Positions 51,440-60,473 of a DNA stretch of 64,000 nt are shown here, piece after piece. The first letter of the stretch is position 1; the number at the start of each line of letters is the position of its first letter. The DNA is taken from NCBI RefSeq assembly GCF_004522105.1, contig NZ_SPUJ01000005.1:186001-250000 (forward strand), read 5' to 3'. The notes beneath the pieces were generated by a model. It did not search any database and was not told where the DNA came from. It saw only the letters and a program-made list of their open reading frames with translations. Source of the DNA: Nocardioides sp. 1609. Lineage in GTDB: Bacteria > Actinomycetota > Actinomycetes > Propionibacteriales > Nocardioidaceae. Both the position numbers and the translations under genes were made by a program.

Positions 51440-51997
51440 ATGGGCAAGCTCGTCTACTCGATGATCACCTCGCTCGACGGCTACGCCGTGGCGGCCGAGG
51501 GCGACCTCGGCCACGGTGCCGACGACGAGGAGGTGCACACCTTCGTCAACGACGTCTTCGGCGGCGTGCGCACGTTCCTCTACGGACGCCGGATGTACGA
51601 GACCATGGTCTTCTGGGAGACCGCGCACGCCGACCCCGACCACCCGCCGTTCGTCGTCGAGTACGCACGCGGCTGGCAGGACGCCGACAAGGTCGTCTAC
51701 TCCACGACGCTGACGTCGGTCTCGAGCGCGCGGACGCGGATCGAGCGGACCTTCGACCCCGCCGCCGTACGACGGCTCAAGGAGGAGTCCGAGCACGACC
51801 TCAGCGTCGACGGCCCGACCCTGGCCGCCCAGGCCATCGCGGCCGGCCTGGTCGACGAGTACCACCTGTTCGTCACCACCAGCGTGGTCGGCGGCGGCAC
51901 CCGGTTCTTCCCCGACGGCGTCCGTCTCGACCTCGACCTGGTCGAGGAGCGCTCCTTCGGGAGCGGCGTGGTCTACGCCCGCTACCGGACCCGCTGA
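51440..51997 (+). CDS. Dihydrofolate reductase-like (RibD C-terminal domain) protein
   Basis: 185 residues. RibD_C fold: KLVYSMITSLDGYAVAAEGD at the N-terminus, FLYGRRMYETMVFWE, and GPTLAAQAIAAGLVDEYHL near the end. The family includes riboflavin reductases and uncharacterised NADPH-dependent reductases; substrate unknown. Ribosome binding site GGAGGGG precedes the ATG at 51440. Single-gene unit ended by a terminator shared with rpmB. Confidence 0.88.
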   Translation: MGKLVYSMITSLDGYAVAAEGDLGHGADDEEVHTFVNDVFGGVRTFLYGRRMYETMVFWETAHADPDHPPFVVEYARGWQDADKVVYSTTLTSVSSARTRIERTFDPAAVRRLKEESEHDLSVDGPTLAAQAIAAGLVDEYHLFVTTSVVGGGTRFFPDGVRLDLDLVEERSFGSGVVYARYRTR

Positions 51998-52023
51998 CAC
52001 CCGGCGTCGGGCCGGGGAGACGA

Positions 52024-52056
52024 CGAAGGCCGCCACCCCAGGGGTGACGGCCTTCG
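52024..52056. terminator. Bidirectional terminator between reductase and rpmB
   Basis: CGAAGGCCG (52024-52032) pairs perfectly with CGGCCTTCG (52048-52056) with inner CACCCC/GGGGTG, an almost complete 16-bp stem. It is 26 bp from the reductase stop and 14 bp from the rpmB stop. Confidence 0.75.
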
Positions 52057-52070
52057 TGGAGGAGCTGGGG

Positions 52071-52256
52071 TCAGCGGCTGACCTTGCCGGCCTTGAGGCA
52101 GCCGGTGCAGACGTTGAGGCGCTTGGGCGTGCCGTTCACGGTGGCACGGACGCGCTGGATGTTCGGGTCGAACCGGCGCTTGGTGATCTTGCGCGACCAA
52201 GGGCGGTTGTTGCCGAAGCTCGGGCGCTTGGCGCAGATGTCGCAGACGGCAGCCAC
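52071..52256 (-). CDS. rpmB: 50S ribosomal protein L28
   Basis: 61 residues, VAAVCDICAKRPSFGNNRPW. Two CxxC pairs (CDIC and CTGC) show the zinc-binding form of L28. KRRFDPNIQRVRATVNG is typical. The GTG start is preceded by AGGAGTG. Its own promoter (TTGGCA-N16-TACTCT) lies 60-90 bp upstream; it is transcribed away from the dak2-recG genes. Confidence 0.95.
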   Translation of the reverse strand: MAAVCDICAKRPSFGNNRPWSRKITKRRFDPNIQRVRATVNGTPKRLNVCTGCLKAGKVSR

Positions 52257-52317
52257 GGGGGACACTCCTGAAAGTTGGATCGATGATCGGGGGCCCGACG
52301 CAGCGGGCAACCGAAGA

Positions 52318-52345
52318 AGAGTATCCCGCCGGCGTGCGGTGCCAA
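52318..52345 (-). promoter_or_regulatory. Promoter of rpmB
   Basis: Minus strand TTGGCA (complement of 52340-52345) and TACTCT (complement of 52318-52323), 16 bp apart. Confidence 0.65.
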
Positions 52346-52421
52346 AATTGTGGACCAGGGGTGACCACGTCGCGTGACCTGCGCCACGCGGGGGGAGCGG
52401 CCCACTACTGTCTGGCCCATC

Positions 52422-54098
52422 ATGGAGCAGGCACCGGCGAGCGACCGCATCGAGCTGGCGGTCGTGCTGCGCTTCGTCGACATCGCCACCGACGCCCTGG
52501 CCGCGGCGCGGGAGGAGATCGACACCCTCAACGTCTACCCGGTGCCCGACGGCGACACCGGCACCAACATGTACCTCACCGTCTCCGCGGCCCGCGAGGC
52601 CGTGCGCACCGCCGCCGAGCAGGACGCCGACCGCGAGCGCGCCCTGGCCGCCTTCGCCCGTGGAGCGCTGCTCGGCGCCCGCGGCAACTCCGGGGTGATC
52701 CTGAGCGAGATGCTGGGCGCGATCGCCCGCCGGATCGCCCGCTCGACACCCGAGGAGCGCAACGCGCAGGTGATGTCCGAGGCGCTGCACGAGGCGACCG
52801 AGGCCAGCTACCGCGCCGTCGGCCGACCCGTCGAGGGCACCATGCTCACCGTGGCCCGGGCGGCCTCCGACGCGGCCCTCGAGCGCGCCCGGCACGACGG
52901 CGTCCGGGCCCGCGACGTCTTCACCAGCGCGGCGGTCGCCGCCCGGGAGGCGCTGGCCCGCACGCCCGAGCAGCTCGAGGCGCTGCGCCACGCCGGCGTC
53001 GTGGACGCCGGTGGGCGCGGCATCAGCGTCATCCTCGACGCCGCCGAGACCGTGCTCACCGGACGACGTCCGAGCCCGGTCACCAGCCCGCGGCGGCCCG
53101 TCGCGGCGCCGGTCGCGGCGCCGGTCGCCCCGCCGGCGGACTCCCTCGAGCCGCACGACCTCGGGCCCGACGGCCCGTCCTACGAGGTGATGTACCTCCT
53201 CGACGCCGACGACGACCACGTCGACCGGTTGCGGGTGCGGCTGGCGGCGCTCGGTGACTCGCTCGTCGTCGTCGGGGGCGAGGGGCTCTGGAACGTCCAC
53301 GTGCACGTCGACGACGTCGGCGCCGCGATCGAGGCTGGCATCGAGGCCGGCCGCCCGCACCGCGTGCGGGTCACCCACTTCGCCGAGCAGGTCGCCGCCC
53401 GCCGCGCCGCCGAGCCGGCCGCCCAGGCGGGGCCGTCGGGTCGGCGCGTCGTCGTCGTCTCGGCGGGCGCCGGGCTGACCCGGCTCTACGAGGACGCCGG
53501 CGCGGTCGTCGTCGCCGGCGGGCCCGGCCGACGCCCCTCGACCGGGGAGATCCTCGACGCGATCGCCGGCTCCGGGGCGCACGAGGTCGTCGTCCTGCCC
53601 AACGACCCCGACTCCGTGCGGGCCGCCAGGATCGCGGCCGGCACGGCGGAGACCGACCTGGGCCTGCGCGTCGTCGTCATCCCGACGCAGGCGCAGGTGC
53701 AGGGCCTGGCCGCCCTCGCGGTGCACGAGCCCGGCCGCAGCTTCGACCTCGACGTGCTGGAGATGACCGCGACCGCCCGGCACGCGCGGCACGGTGCCGT
53801 CACCGTGGCCGCCAAGAACGCCCTGACGATGGCCGGCTGGTGCGAGCCCGGCGACGTCCTCGGCGTCATCGAGGGCGACTTCGCCGTCATCGGCGCCGAC
53901 CAGTACGAGGTCGCCACGACCGTGCTGCAGCGACTGGTCGCCGGTGGTGGCGAGCTCGTCACGATCGTCGCGGGCGAGGGCGCCCGCGACCTCGCCGACC
54001 GCGCCGCGGCCTGGACCGAGGAGCACCACCCGACGGTCGACGTCGTCGTGTACGACGGCGGCCAGGACCGGTACCCGCTGCTGCTGTCGGTGGAGTGA
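52422..54098 (+). CDS. DAK2-domain protein (FakA/YloV-like)
   Basis: 558 residues. N-terminal DhaL-type kinase domain: LNVYPVPDGDTGTNMYLT (residues ~30-48) holds the Asp metal ligands, LLGARGNSGVILSEMLGA and GTMLTVARAASDAAL follow. The C-terminal half is the DegV-like extension. Firmicute FakA phosphorylates fatty acids bound to FakB; in actinobacteria this function is inferred. TACTGT 10 nt before the ATG (52406-52411) may be its -10. Precedes recG, the usual order. Confidence 0.9.
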   Translation: MEQAPASDRIELAVVLRFVDIATDALAAAREEIDTLNVYPVPDGDTGTNMYLTVSAAREAVRTAAEQDADRERALAAFARGALLGARGNSGVILSEMLGAIARRIARSTPEERNAQVMSEALHEATEASYRAVGRPVEGTMLTVARAASDAALERARHDGVRARDVFTSAAVAAREALARTPEQLEALRHAGVVDAGGRGISVILDAAETVLTGRRPSPVTSPRRPVAAPVAAPVAPPADSLEPHDLGPDGPSYEVMYLLDADDDHVDRLRVRLAALGDSLVVVGGEGLWNVHVHVDDVGAAIEAGIEAGRPHRVRVTHFAEQVAARRAAEPAAQAGPSGRRVVVVSAGAGLTRLYEDAGAVVVAGGPGRRPSTGEILDAIAGSGAHEVVVLPNDPDSVRAARIAAGTAETDLGLRVVVIPTQAQVQGLAALAVHEPGRSFDLDVLEMTATARHARHGAVTVAAKNALTMAGWCEPGDVLGVIEGDFAVIGADQYEVATTVLQRLVAGGGELVTIVAGEGARDLADRAAAWTEEHHPTVDVVVYDGGQDRYPLLLSVE

Positions 54099-54113
54099 GG
54101 CAGAGTTGAGCGC

Positions 54114-56342
54114 GTGATCACGCTCGACTCACCCGTCGCGGCGGTGCTCGGCGAGTCGAAGAAGGCCAAGAAGTTCACCGACGGGCTCGGGATGCGCACC
54201 GTCGGCGACCTGTTGCACCACTTCCCCCGGAGGTACGTCCAGACCGGCACGCTCACCAAGCTCGACGACCTCCAGCCCGGCCAGATGCTCAGCGTCGTGG
54301 GCGAGGTCGTCAGCAGCCAGGTCAAGAGTCACACCGACCGGCGCACGGGCAAGGTGATGCACCGCGTCGAGACCTCGCTGCGCACCGACGGCCCGCGCCT
54401 GCAGATCACCTTCTTCGCCAGGAGCCACCAGTCCGCGCAGTGGCGGGCCACCAAGCTCGCACCCGGGCAGCCCGGTCTGTTCATCGGTCAGGCCAAGCTG
54501 TTCAACAACCAGTGGCAGCTCGCCCACCCGCAGATGGTGCTCTTCGGCGCCCAGGGCGGGAGCGAGGACGGCGACATCGCGACGGTCGACGCGATGGCCG
54601 ACCTCTACCCGATCTACCCGCTCACCAAGGGCCTCGAGTCCTGGGACGTCGCCCGCGTCGTCACGTTCGCGCGCTCCGTCGTCGACGCGCTGCCCGAGGT
54701 CGTCCCGGACGCCGTCCGCGAGCAGTACGACGTGGTCGACGCGGCCACCGCACTCGAGTGGGTCCACGTGCCCGAGCGCCTCGAGCAGGTGAAGCAGGCC
54801 CAGCGCCACTACCGCTTCGAGGAGGCGCTGGTCACCCAGCTGGTGCTCGCCAGGCGGCGCCGGGCCGTGCGGGCGCTCGGCGCGCAGGCCCGTGACGGTG
54901 GCGACGGTGCGCTGCTGACGGCGTTCGACGCGTCGCTGCCGTTCGAGCTCACCGACGGCCAGCGCGAGATCGGCGCGCAGGTCGAGGCCGACCTGGCGCA
55001 CCCCTACCCGATGAACCGGCTGCTGCAGGGCGAGGTCGGCTCGGGCAAGACCCTCGTCGCGCTGCGGGCGATGCTGCGCGTCGTCGACTCCGGCGGACAG
55101 GCAGCCCTGCTGGCGCCCACCGAGGTGCTCGCCCAGCAGCACCACCGCTCGATCACCGCGCTGCTCGGCGACCTGGCCGGGGGAGGGGTCTTCGGTGGCA
55201 CCTCCGTCGAGCTGCTCACCGGGTCGATGAGCAAGACCCAGCGCACCGGCCCCATGTCGCGGCTCGGCAGCGGCGAGGCCGGCATCGTCATCGGCACGCA
55301 CGCGCTGCTGGAGGAGCGGGTCCAGTTCGCCGACCTCGGCCTCGTCGTGGTCGACGAGCAGCACCGCTTCGGCGTCGAGCAGCGGGCCGCGCTCACCGAC
55401 AAGGCGGGCTCGCCGCCCCACGTGCTGGTGATGACCGCGACCCCGATCCCGCGCACGGTCGCGATGACCGTCTTCGGCGACCTCGAGACGTCGGTGCTGC
55501 GCGAGCTGCCGGCCGGCCGGGCGCCCATCCAGTCCAACGTCGTCAACCTCGTCGACCACCCCGGGTGGGTGAACCGGGTCTGGGAGCGGGTCCGGGAGGA
55601 GGTCGACAAGGGGCACCAGGCCTACGTCGTGTGCCCGCGCATCGCCGGCGACGAGCTGGAGCAGGGCGAGGTCGACGTCCCCGAGGTCGACGAGGACGGC
55701 GAGCCGGTCAGGCCCCAGGCCGACCGGCCGCCGCTCGCCGCCGTCGAGGACGTCGTCACCGAGCTCGCCGAGGGGCCCCTGGAGGGTCTGCGGCTCGCGG
55801 TCCTGCACGGCAGGATGGCGCCCGACGCGAAGGACGCGACCATGCGCGCCTTCGCCGCGGGCGAGATCGACGTGCTCGTCTCCACCACCGTCATCGAGGT
55901 CGGCGTCGACGTCCACAACGCCACCGCGATGGTGATCCTCGACGCCGACCGGTTCGGTGTCTCCCAGCTCCACCAGCTCCGCGGCCGGGTCGGCCGGGGC
56001 GGCCTGCCGGGGCTGTGCCTCCTCGTCTCGCACGCCGAGCAGCTCTCCGCGGCCCGCGACCGGCTCGACGCCGTGGCCGGCACCACCGACGGCTTCGAGC
56101 TCAGCCGGGTCGACCTCGAGCAGCGCCGCGAGGGCGACGTCCTCGGCCGGTCGCAGTCGGGTTGGCGCTCGACCCTGCAGAACCTCCGCGTCCTGCGCGA
56201 CGAGCAGACCATCGTCGAGGCCCGCGAGGCCGCCGAGTCGCTGCTCGAGGCCGACGAGTCGCTGGGTGGCTCGCCGCTGCTCGCCGACGCCGTGGCCGAC
56301 CTCGAGGCGAGCGCCAACGCCGACTTCATCGAGAAGTCGTGA
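54114..56342 (+). CDS. recG: ATP-dependent DNA helicase RecG
   Basis: 742 residues. Unwinds and reverses stalled replication forks and Holliday junctions. N-terminal wedge/OB domain (LDDLQPGQMLSVVGEVVSS, about residue 45), Walker A LQGEVGSGKTLVAL (about 305), TEVLAQQH, DEQHRFGVEQR, VMTATPIPRT, and C-terminal motifs VSTTVIEVGVDVHNAT and QLRGRVGRGG. Starts GTG 15 bp after the DAK2 gene; CAGAGT 7 nt upstream might be an internal -10. Slightly longer than E. coli RecG (693). Confidence 0.95.
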   Translation: MITLDSPVAAVLGESKKAKKFTDGLGMRTVGDLLHHFPRRYVQTGTLTKLDDLQPGQMLSVVGEVVSSQVKSHTDRRTGKVMHRVETSLRTDGPRLQITFFARSHQSAQWRATKLAPGQPGLFIGQAKLFNNQWQLAHPQMVLFGAQGGSEDGDIATVDAMADLYPIYPLTKGLESWDVARVVTFARSVVDALPEVVPDAVREQYDVVDAATALEWVHVPERLEQVKQAQRHYRFEEALVTQLVLARRRRAVRALGAQARDGGDGALLTAFDASLPFELTDGQREIGAQVEADLAHPYPMNRLLQGEVGSGKTLVALRAMLRVVDSGGQAALLAPTEVLAQQHHRSITALLGDLAGGGVFGGTSVELLTGSMSKTQRTGPMSRLGSGEAGIVIGTHALLEERVQFADLGLVVVDEQHRFGVEQRAALTDKAGSPPHVLVMTATPIPRTVAMTVFGDLETSVLRELPAGRAPIQSNVVNLVDHPGWVNRVWERVREEVDKGHQAYVVCPRIAGDELEQGEVDVPEVDEDGEPVRPQADRPPLAAVEDVVTELAEGPLEGLRLAVLHGRMAPDAKDATMRAFAAGEIDVLVSTTVIEVGVDVHNATAMVILDADRFGVSQLHQLRGRVGRGGLPGLCLLVSHAEQLSAARDRLDAVAGTTDGFELSRVDLEQRREGDVLGRSQSGWRSTLQNLRVLRDEQTIVEAREAAESLLEADESLGGSPLLADAVADLEASANADFIEKS

Positions 56343-56490
56343 GTGCGGTCGTGGTGGGCGGGCGTGCGCCGGTGCAGGTCTTCCCGGCTGACCGGGCACA
56401 CCGGACGACGGCGGCCGAAGCTCTCCCCGACGACGCCCGGTCTCCCCGGCCGACCGGCGACACCCGCACCAGCACCCGGAGGCCCACCGC

Positions 56491-57054
56491 ATGACCCGCA
56501 TCATCGCCGGCACCGCGAAGGGACGCCGGCTCCAGACCCCGCCGGGCGAGCACACCCGTCCCACCACCGACCGGGTGCGGGAGGCGCTGTTCAGCGCCGT
56601 CGAGTCGTGGGCGGGGTCGCTGCACGGGCTCCGCTTCCTCGACCTGTACGCCGGCAGCGGTGCCGTCGGCCTCGAGGCGTGGTCGCGCGGCGCGGTGGGC
56701 GTCACGCTCGTCGAGTCCGACCGGTCCACCGCCTCCCTCATCGAGCAGAACGCCCGCAGCCTCGGGTTCGCCGACGCCGAGGTGCACGCGATGCGGGTCC
56801 AGCCGTGCCTGGCCCGCGTGCCGCAGCACCGCTACGACGTCGTCTACAGCGACCCGCCGTACCCACTGTCGGAGACCGACCTCGCGGGTGACCTCGACCT
56901 GCTGACCGAGTGGCTCGCGCCCGACGCCCTCGTGGTCGTCGAGCGGTCGCGGCGCAGCCCGGAGCCGACCTGGCCGACCGGCGGGCGGCCGATCGTCGGT
57001 GACCGCAGCAAGCGGTACGGCGAGACGGTGCTTTGGTACGGTCACGCACCGTGA
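56491..57054 (+). CDS. rsmD: 16S rRNA (guanine(966)-N(2))-methyltransferase
   Basis: 187 residues. MTRIIAGTAKGRRLQTPPGE is the RsmD N-terminus; RPTTDRVREALFSAV, LDLYAGSGAVGLEAWSRGA (SAM loop) and catalytic VYSDPPYPLSETDL are conserved. Modifies G966 in the small subunit. Starts 148 bp after recG; the intervening sequence (56343-56490) shows no gene. Followed by coaD after 31 bp, a very common pair. Confidence 0.95.
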   Translation: MTRIIAGTAKGRRLQTPPGEHTRPTTDRVREALFSAVESWAGSLHGLRFLDLYAGSGAVGLEAWSRGAVGVTLVESDRSTASLIEQNARSLGFADAEVHAMRVQPCLARVPQHRYDVVYSDPPYPLSETDLAGDLDLLTEWLAPDALVVVERSRRSPEPTWPTGGRPIVGDRSKRYGETVLWYGHAP

Positions 57055-57085
57055 GCACCCGCCGCCCCGCCCTCGAGCAGGCCCG

Positions 57086-57568
57086 ATGAGCAGGGCCGTC
57101 TGTCCCGGCTCCTTCGACCCCGTCACCCACGGGCACCTCGACATCATCGGGCGGGCAGCGACCCTCTTCGACGAGGTGATCGTCGCGATCGGGGTCAACC
57201 CCTCGAAGAGCCGGCTCTTCGGCCCCGAGGAGCGCACCGACATGCTGCGCCGGGCGGTCGAGCCGTTCACGAACGTACGGGTCGAGGGCTTCACCGGCCT
57301 GGTCACCGACTTCTGCCTCGCCCAGGACGCCCCGGCGATCGTCAAGGGCCTGCGCGCCTCGAGCGACTTCGACTACGAGATGCCGATGGCGCAGATGAAC
57401 TCCGCGCTCACCGGCGTCGAGACGGTGTTCCTGCCCACCAGCACCCGCCAGTCCTTCGTCTCCTCCAGCCTGGTCAAGGAGGTCGCGGCGTTCGGCGGGG
57501 ACGTGTCGGCGTTCGTGCCCGACTTCGTGCTGGCGGCGCTGACGGCCCGGCTCGCCGAGCGGGCATGA
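57086..57568 (+). CDS. coaD: Phosphopantetheine adenylyltransferase
   Basis: 160 residues. Penultimate enzyme of coenzyme A synthesis. CPGSFDPVTHGHLDIIGRA carries the TxGH nucleotide-transfer motif, AIGVNPSKSRLFGPEER, KGLRASSDFDYEMPMAQMN and STRQSFVSSSLVKEVA (ISSTxVR-like loop). Typical length. ATG 57086 follows a short gap from rsmD. Confidence 0.96.
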   Translation: MSRAVCPGSFDPVTHGHLDIIGRAATLFDEVIVAIGVNPSKSRLFGPEERTDMLRRAVEPFTNVRVEGFTGLVTDFCLAQDAPAIVKGLRASSDFDYEMPMAQMNSALTGVETVFLPTSTRQSFVSSSLVKEVAAFGGDVSAFVPDFVLAALTARLAERA

Positions 57569-57694
57569 GCGCCCCCACCCGCGCGACCGCGGCGCGGGGA
57601 GCGACCCGGACGGCGCGACCCCGCGTTCCGGCACCCTCACGGGGCCCGAGCAGCCCCGGTCCAGCCCTGATTTCGCCGACGGGAACAACGACAG

Positions 57695-57700
57695 TAGTCT
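57695..57700 (+). promoter_or_regulatory. Candidate -10 of the DUF177-rpmF unit
   Basis: TAGTCT is 16 bp before the GTG at 57717, with TTTCGC 18 bp upstream (57671-57676) as possible -35. Confidence 0.4.
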
Positions 57701-57716
57701 TCTCGCTGATCTGTTT

Positions 57717-58334
57717 GTGCCCGGACCCGGAAGTGATCCCCTGACCAGCCTGGACCCGAGAGCGCCGCTCGTGCTCGATACCCGCGAGCTCGGCCGCCGC
57801 CCGGGGTCCCAACGTGAGGTGACGCTGACGGTGCCGGCACCGGCAGATCTGGGCATCGACGTCCTCGGTGTCGCCGAAGGAGCGCCGGTCGAGCTGGACC
57901 TGCGCCTCGAGGCGGTCATGGAGGGCGTGCTGGTCACGGGGACGGCCACGGCCGACCTCGAGGGCGAGTGCGCGCGGTGCCTGGACCCGATCGTCGACCA
58001 GGTCGACGTGAGGTTCCAGGAGCTGTTCGTGTACGGCGACTCTCGAGACTCCCGCGGCCGCCCGACCGACAACGCCGGTCACGACGACGGCGACGAGGAC
58101 GACGGTGTCAGCACGATGGAGGACGACCTGCTCGACCTCGAACCCCTGCTGCGGGACGCGGTGGTGCTCGCACTACCGTTCCAGCCGCTGTGTGAGGACG
58201 ACTGCCCCGGGTTGTGCACCGAGTGCGGCGCCAACCTCAAGGAAGACCCGGATCACACGCACGAGGCCCCGATCGACCCACGGTGGGCGTCGCTCACCAC
58301 GATCGAGACCACCCAGAACGACCCGAGCAACTAG
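57717..58334 (+). CDS. YceD/DUF177-family protein
   Basis: 205 residues. The DUF177 pattern is visible: [40 protein letters not shown] and the C-terminal [17 protein letters not shown], probably binding zinc. In E. coli YceD and rpmF are co-transcribed and YceD affects rRNA processing; here rpmF follows after 9 bp. The GTG at 57717 is accepted, but a downstream start such as the residue near [11 protein letters not shown] may be used. Confidence 0.88.
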   Translation: MPGPGSDPLTSLDPRAPLVLDTRELGRRPGSQREVTLTVPAPADLGIDVLGVAEGAPVELDLRLEAVMEGVLVTGTATADLEGECARCLDPIVDQVDVRFQELFVYGDSRDSRGRPTDNAGHDDGDEDDGVSTMEDDLLDLEPLLRDAVVLALPFQPLCEDDCPGLCTECGANLKEDPDHTHEAPIDPRWASLTTIETTQNDPSN

Positions 58335-58343
58335 GAGATCACC

Positions 58344-58529
58344 ATGGCTGTCCCGAAGCGGAAGATGTCGCGGAGCAACACCCGGCACCGTCGCTCGCAG
58401 TGGAAGGCCGTCGCGCCGACCCTCGTCACCTGCGCGAACCCCGCGTGCGCCGCCAAGCACCTCCCGCACCGTGCGTGCGGCGAGTGCGGTCAGTACGGCG
58501 CCCGCGCCGACCGTCGCCAGGTCCTCTGA
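58344..58529 (+). CDS. rpmF: 50S ribosomal protein L32
   Basis: 61 residues, [20 protein letters not shown]. Zinc-binding Cys residues CANPAC and CGECG mark the Cys-rich L32 form. Immediately after DUF177 and before rnc, the standard order. Confidence 0.96.
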   Translation: MAVPKRKMSRSNTRHRRSQWKAVAPTLVTCANPACAAKHLPHRACGECGQYGARADRRQVL

Positions 58530-59259
58530 GACCCGGTCGGCAGTCACCGACATCAACTACAGCGAGCTGCGCTCGGCACTCGGGGACCCGGTACTCGACC
58601 CCGAGCTGCTCGAGCGCGCTCTGACGCACCGCTCGTTCGCCTACGAGAACGGTGGGCTGCCGACCAACGAGCGCCTGGAGTTCCTGGGTGACTCGGTGCT
58701 CGGCGTGGTGGTCACCGAGACGCTGTACACGATGCACCCCGACCTCTCGGAGGGTCGGCTGGCCAAGCTGCGCGCCGCGGTCGTCAACGCTCGCGCACTG
58801 GCCGGCGTCGCCATCACGATCGGGCTCGGCGACCACGTCAAGCTCGGGCGCGGCGAGGAGGCCACGGGTGGCCGCCTGAAGGCGTCGATCCTGTCCGACA
58901 CCGTCGAGGCGGTGATCGGCGCGGTGCACCTCAGCGGCGGCATCGAGGTCGCCGCCGTCGTGATCCACCGGCTGTTCGACCCGCTCATCGCCGAGGCCTC
59001 GGCGATGGGCGCCGGGCTCGACTGGAAGACGTCGCTGCAGGAGCTCTCGGCCGAGCACGGCCTCGGCGTCCCGGAGTACGTCATCACCGACGAGGGTCCC
59101 GACCACCGCAAGACCTTCCACGCCCAGGTCCGGGTCGCCGACCAGCTCTACGGCAACGGCACCGGCCGCTCGAAGAAGGAGGCCGAGCAGGCCTCCGCCG
59201 AGACGGCGTACGGCGAGATCGTCGCCGCCCACGTGCCCCGGCCCGACGAGATCGTCTGA
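58471..59259 (+). CDS. rnc: Ribonuclease III
   Basis: About 240-262 residues. Cleaves double-stranded RNA in rRNA and mRNA maturation. [20 protein letters not shown], the active-site signature [13 protein letters not shown], and [16 protein letters not shown] are followed by a C-terminal dsRNA-binding domain ([32 protein letters not shown]). The start is unclear: the natural N-terminus ([15 protein letters not shown]) has no ATG/GTG/TTG in front of it; the nearest in-frame GTG is 58471, inside rpmF. Either that start, or a rare codon (GTC at about 58546), is used. Confidence 0.9.
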   Translation: MRAASAVSTAPAPTVARSSETRSAVTDINYSELRSALGDPVLDPELLERALTHRSFAYENGGLPTNERLEFLGDSVLGVVVTETLYTMHPDLSEGRLAKLRAAVVNARALAGVAITIGLGDHVKLGRGEEATGGRLKASILSDTVEAVIGAVHLSGGIEVAAVVIHRLFDPLIAEASAMGAGLDWKTSLQELSAEHGLGVPEYVITDEGPDHRKTFHAQVRVADQLYGNGTGRSKKEAEQASAETAYGEIVAAHVPRPDEIV

Positions 59260-59268
59260 GGCACACCG

Positions 59269-60153
59269 GTGCCCGAGCTGCCTGAGGTCGAGGTCGTCCG
59301 TGCCGGCCTCGAGCGGCACGTGCTCGGCTCGCGGATCACCCGGGTCGACGTCCTGCACCCGCGTCCGGTCCGCCGTGACCCGCGCGGCCCCGAGGGGTTC
59401 GCCGCCGCTCTCGCCGGACGCCGGATCGTCGCGGCCCGTCGACGCGGCAAGTACCTCTGGCTCCCGCTCGACAACGGCGACGCCCTGCTCGGCCACCTCG
59501 GCATGAGCGGCCAGCTGCTGGTGCAGCCCGACGACGCCGTCCCCGAGCGGCACCTCCGGGTCCGGCTCGTCCTCGACGGGGCCGCCGAGGACCGCAACCT
59601 GCACTTCGTCGACCAGCGGATGTTCGGCGGCCTCTCCGTCTCCACCGGCGGCGCCGACCTCCCGGCCGAGATCGCCCACATCGCCCGCGACCCGCTCGAC
59701 CCCGAGTTCGACGACGACCTGTTCCTCGCCCGGGTGCGCCGGAGGAGCTCGGGGGTCAAGCGGCTGCTGCTCGACCAGGGGCTGGTCTCCGGCGTCGGCA
59801 ACATCTACGCCGACGAGGCGCTGTGGCGCGCTCGCCTGCACGGCGATCGGCCCGGGGAGCGGCTCACCGCCGCCCAGGCGCGCACCCTGCTCGGCCACGC
59901 CCGCGAGGTGATGGAGGAGGCGCTCGGGCAGGGCGGGACGTCGTTCGACGCGCTCTACGTCAACGTCAACGGCGAGTCCGGCTACTTCGACCGCTCGCTG
60001 CACGCCTACGGCCGCCAGGACGAGCCGTGCGACCGGTGCGGGACGCCGATCCGGCGGATCGCGTTCATGAACCGGTCGTCGTACTTCTGCCCCCGCTGCC
60101 AGCCGGTGCCGCGGCGGCGTCGGGTGCCCACACCGGCCGTCACGCCAGATTGA
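59269..60153 (+). CDS. mutM: Formamidopyrimidine-DNA glycosylase
   Basis: 294 residues. Removes 8-oxoguanine and nicks DNA. N-terminal catalytic [20 protein letters not shown] (Pro1-Glu2 after Met removal), [21 protein letters not shown] (H2TH) and C-terminal zinc finger [12 protein letters not shown] with CPRC. Starts GTG 9 bp after rnc; the rnc-mutM-smc order is standard in actinobacteria, here with three additional genes before smc. Confidence 0.95.
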   Translation: MPELPEVEVVRAGLERHVLGSRITRVDVLHPRPVRRDPRGPEGFAAALAGRRIVAARRRGKYLWLPLDNGDALLGHLGMSGQLLVQPDDAVPERHLRVRLVLDGAAEDRNLHFVDQRMFGGLSVSTGGADLPAEIAHIARDPLDPEFDDDLFLARVRRRSSGVKRLLLDQGLVSGVGNIYADEALWRARLHGDRPGERLTAAQARTLLGHAREVMEEALGQGGTSFDALYVNVNGESGYFDRSLHAYGRQDEPCDRCGTPIRRIAFMNRSSYFCPRCQPVPRRRRVPTPAVTPD

Positions 60154-60182
60154 CCCCTTCCGGTTCCGGTGGGACTCTGGTA

Positions 60183-60205
60183 AGCGGCCCAGGTCCCGGG
60201 CCGCT
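60183..60205 (+). terminator. Hairpin between mutM and the following small gene
   Basis: AGCGGCCC (60183-60190) pairs perfectly with GGGCCGCT (60198-60205), 30 bp after mutM. No T-run; could also belong to the leader of the next gene. Confidence 0.4.
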
Positions 60206-60229
60206 CGTACTCACCGGAAGGCTCGACAC

Positions 60230-60433
60230 ATGGCCAAGGCGCTGATCGGCTACCTGAACAGCGACCTGCGAGACCCCCGCCTGGCTGCCGACAACGCCCG
60301 GCTCCGCACGCGGGTGGCCGAGCTGGAGTCCCTCGTCCTCCGTCTCTCGGAGGAGAACGACCGGCTGGTGGCCTCCCGGGCCGCCGACCTGCTCGACTCG
60401 CAGATGCACGACGCGACCCTGCAGCCCGCCTGA
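60230..60433 (+). CDS. Small coiled-coil protein of unknown function
   Basis: 67 residues, MAKALIGYLNSDLRDPRLAA. A heptad pattern (NARLRTRVAELESLVLRLSE) predicts one long coiled coil, residues about 20-50. Related small proteins are found in many actinobacteria, but no function is known to me. Ribosome binding site GGAAGG precedes the ATG. Not coupled to neighbours. Confidence 0.75.
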   Translation: MAKALIGYLNSDLRDPRLAADNARLRTRVAELESLVLRLSEENDRLVASRAADLLDSQMHDATLQPA

Positions 60434-60473
60434 GGCGGATCTCGGGTCACCGCCCGACGGCCTGCCGCGCGCG

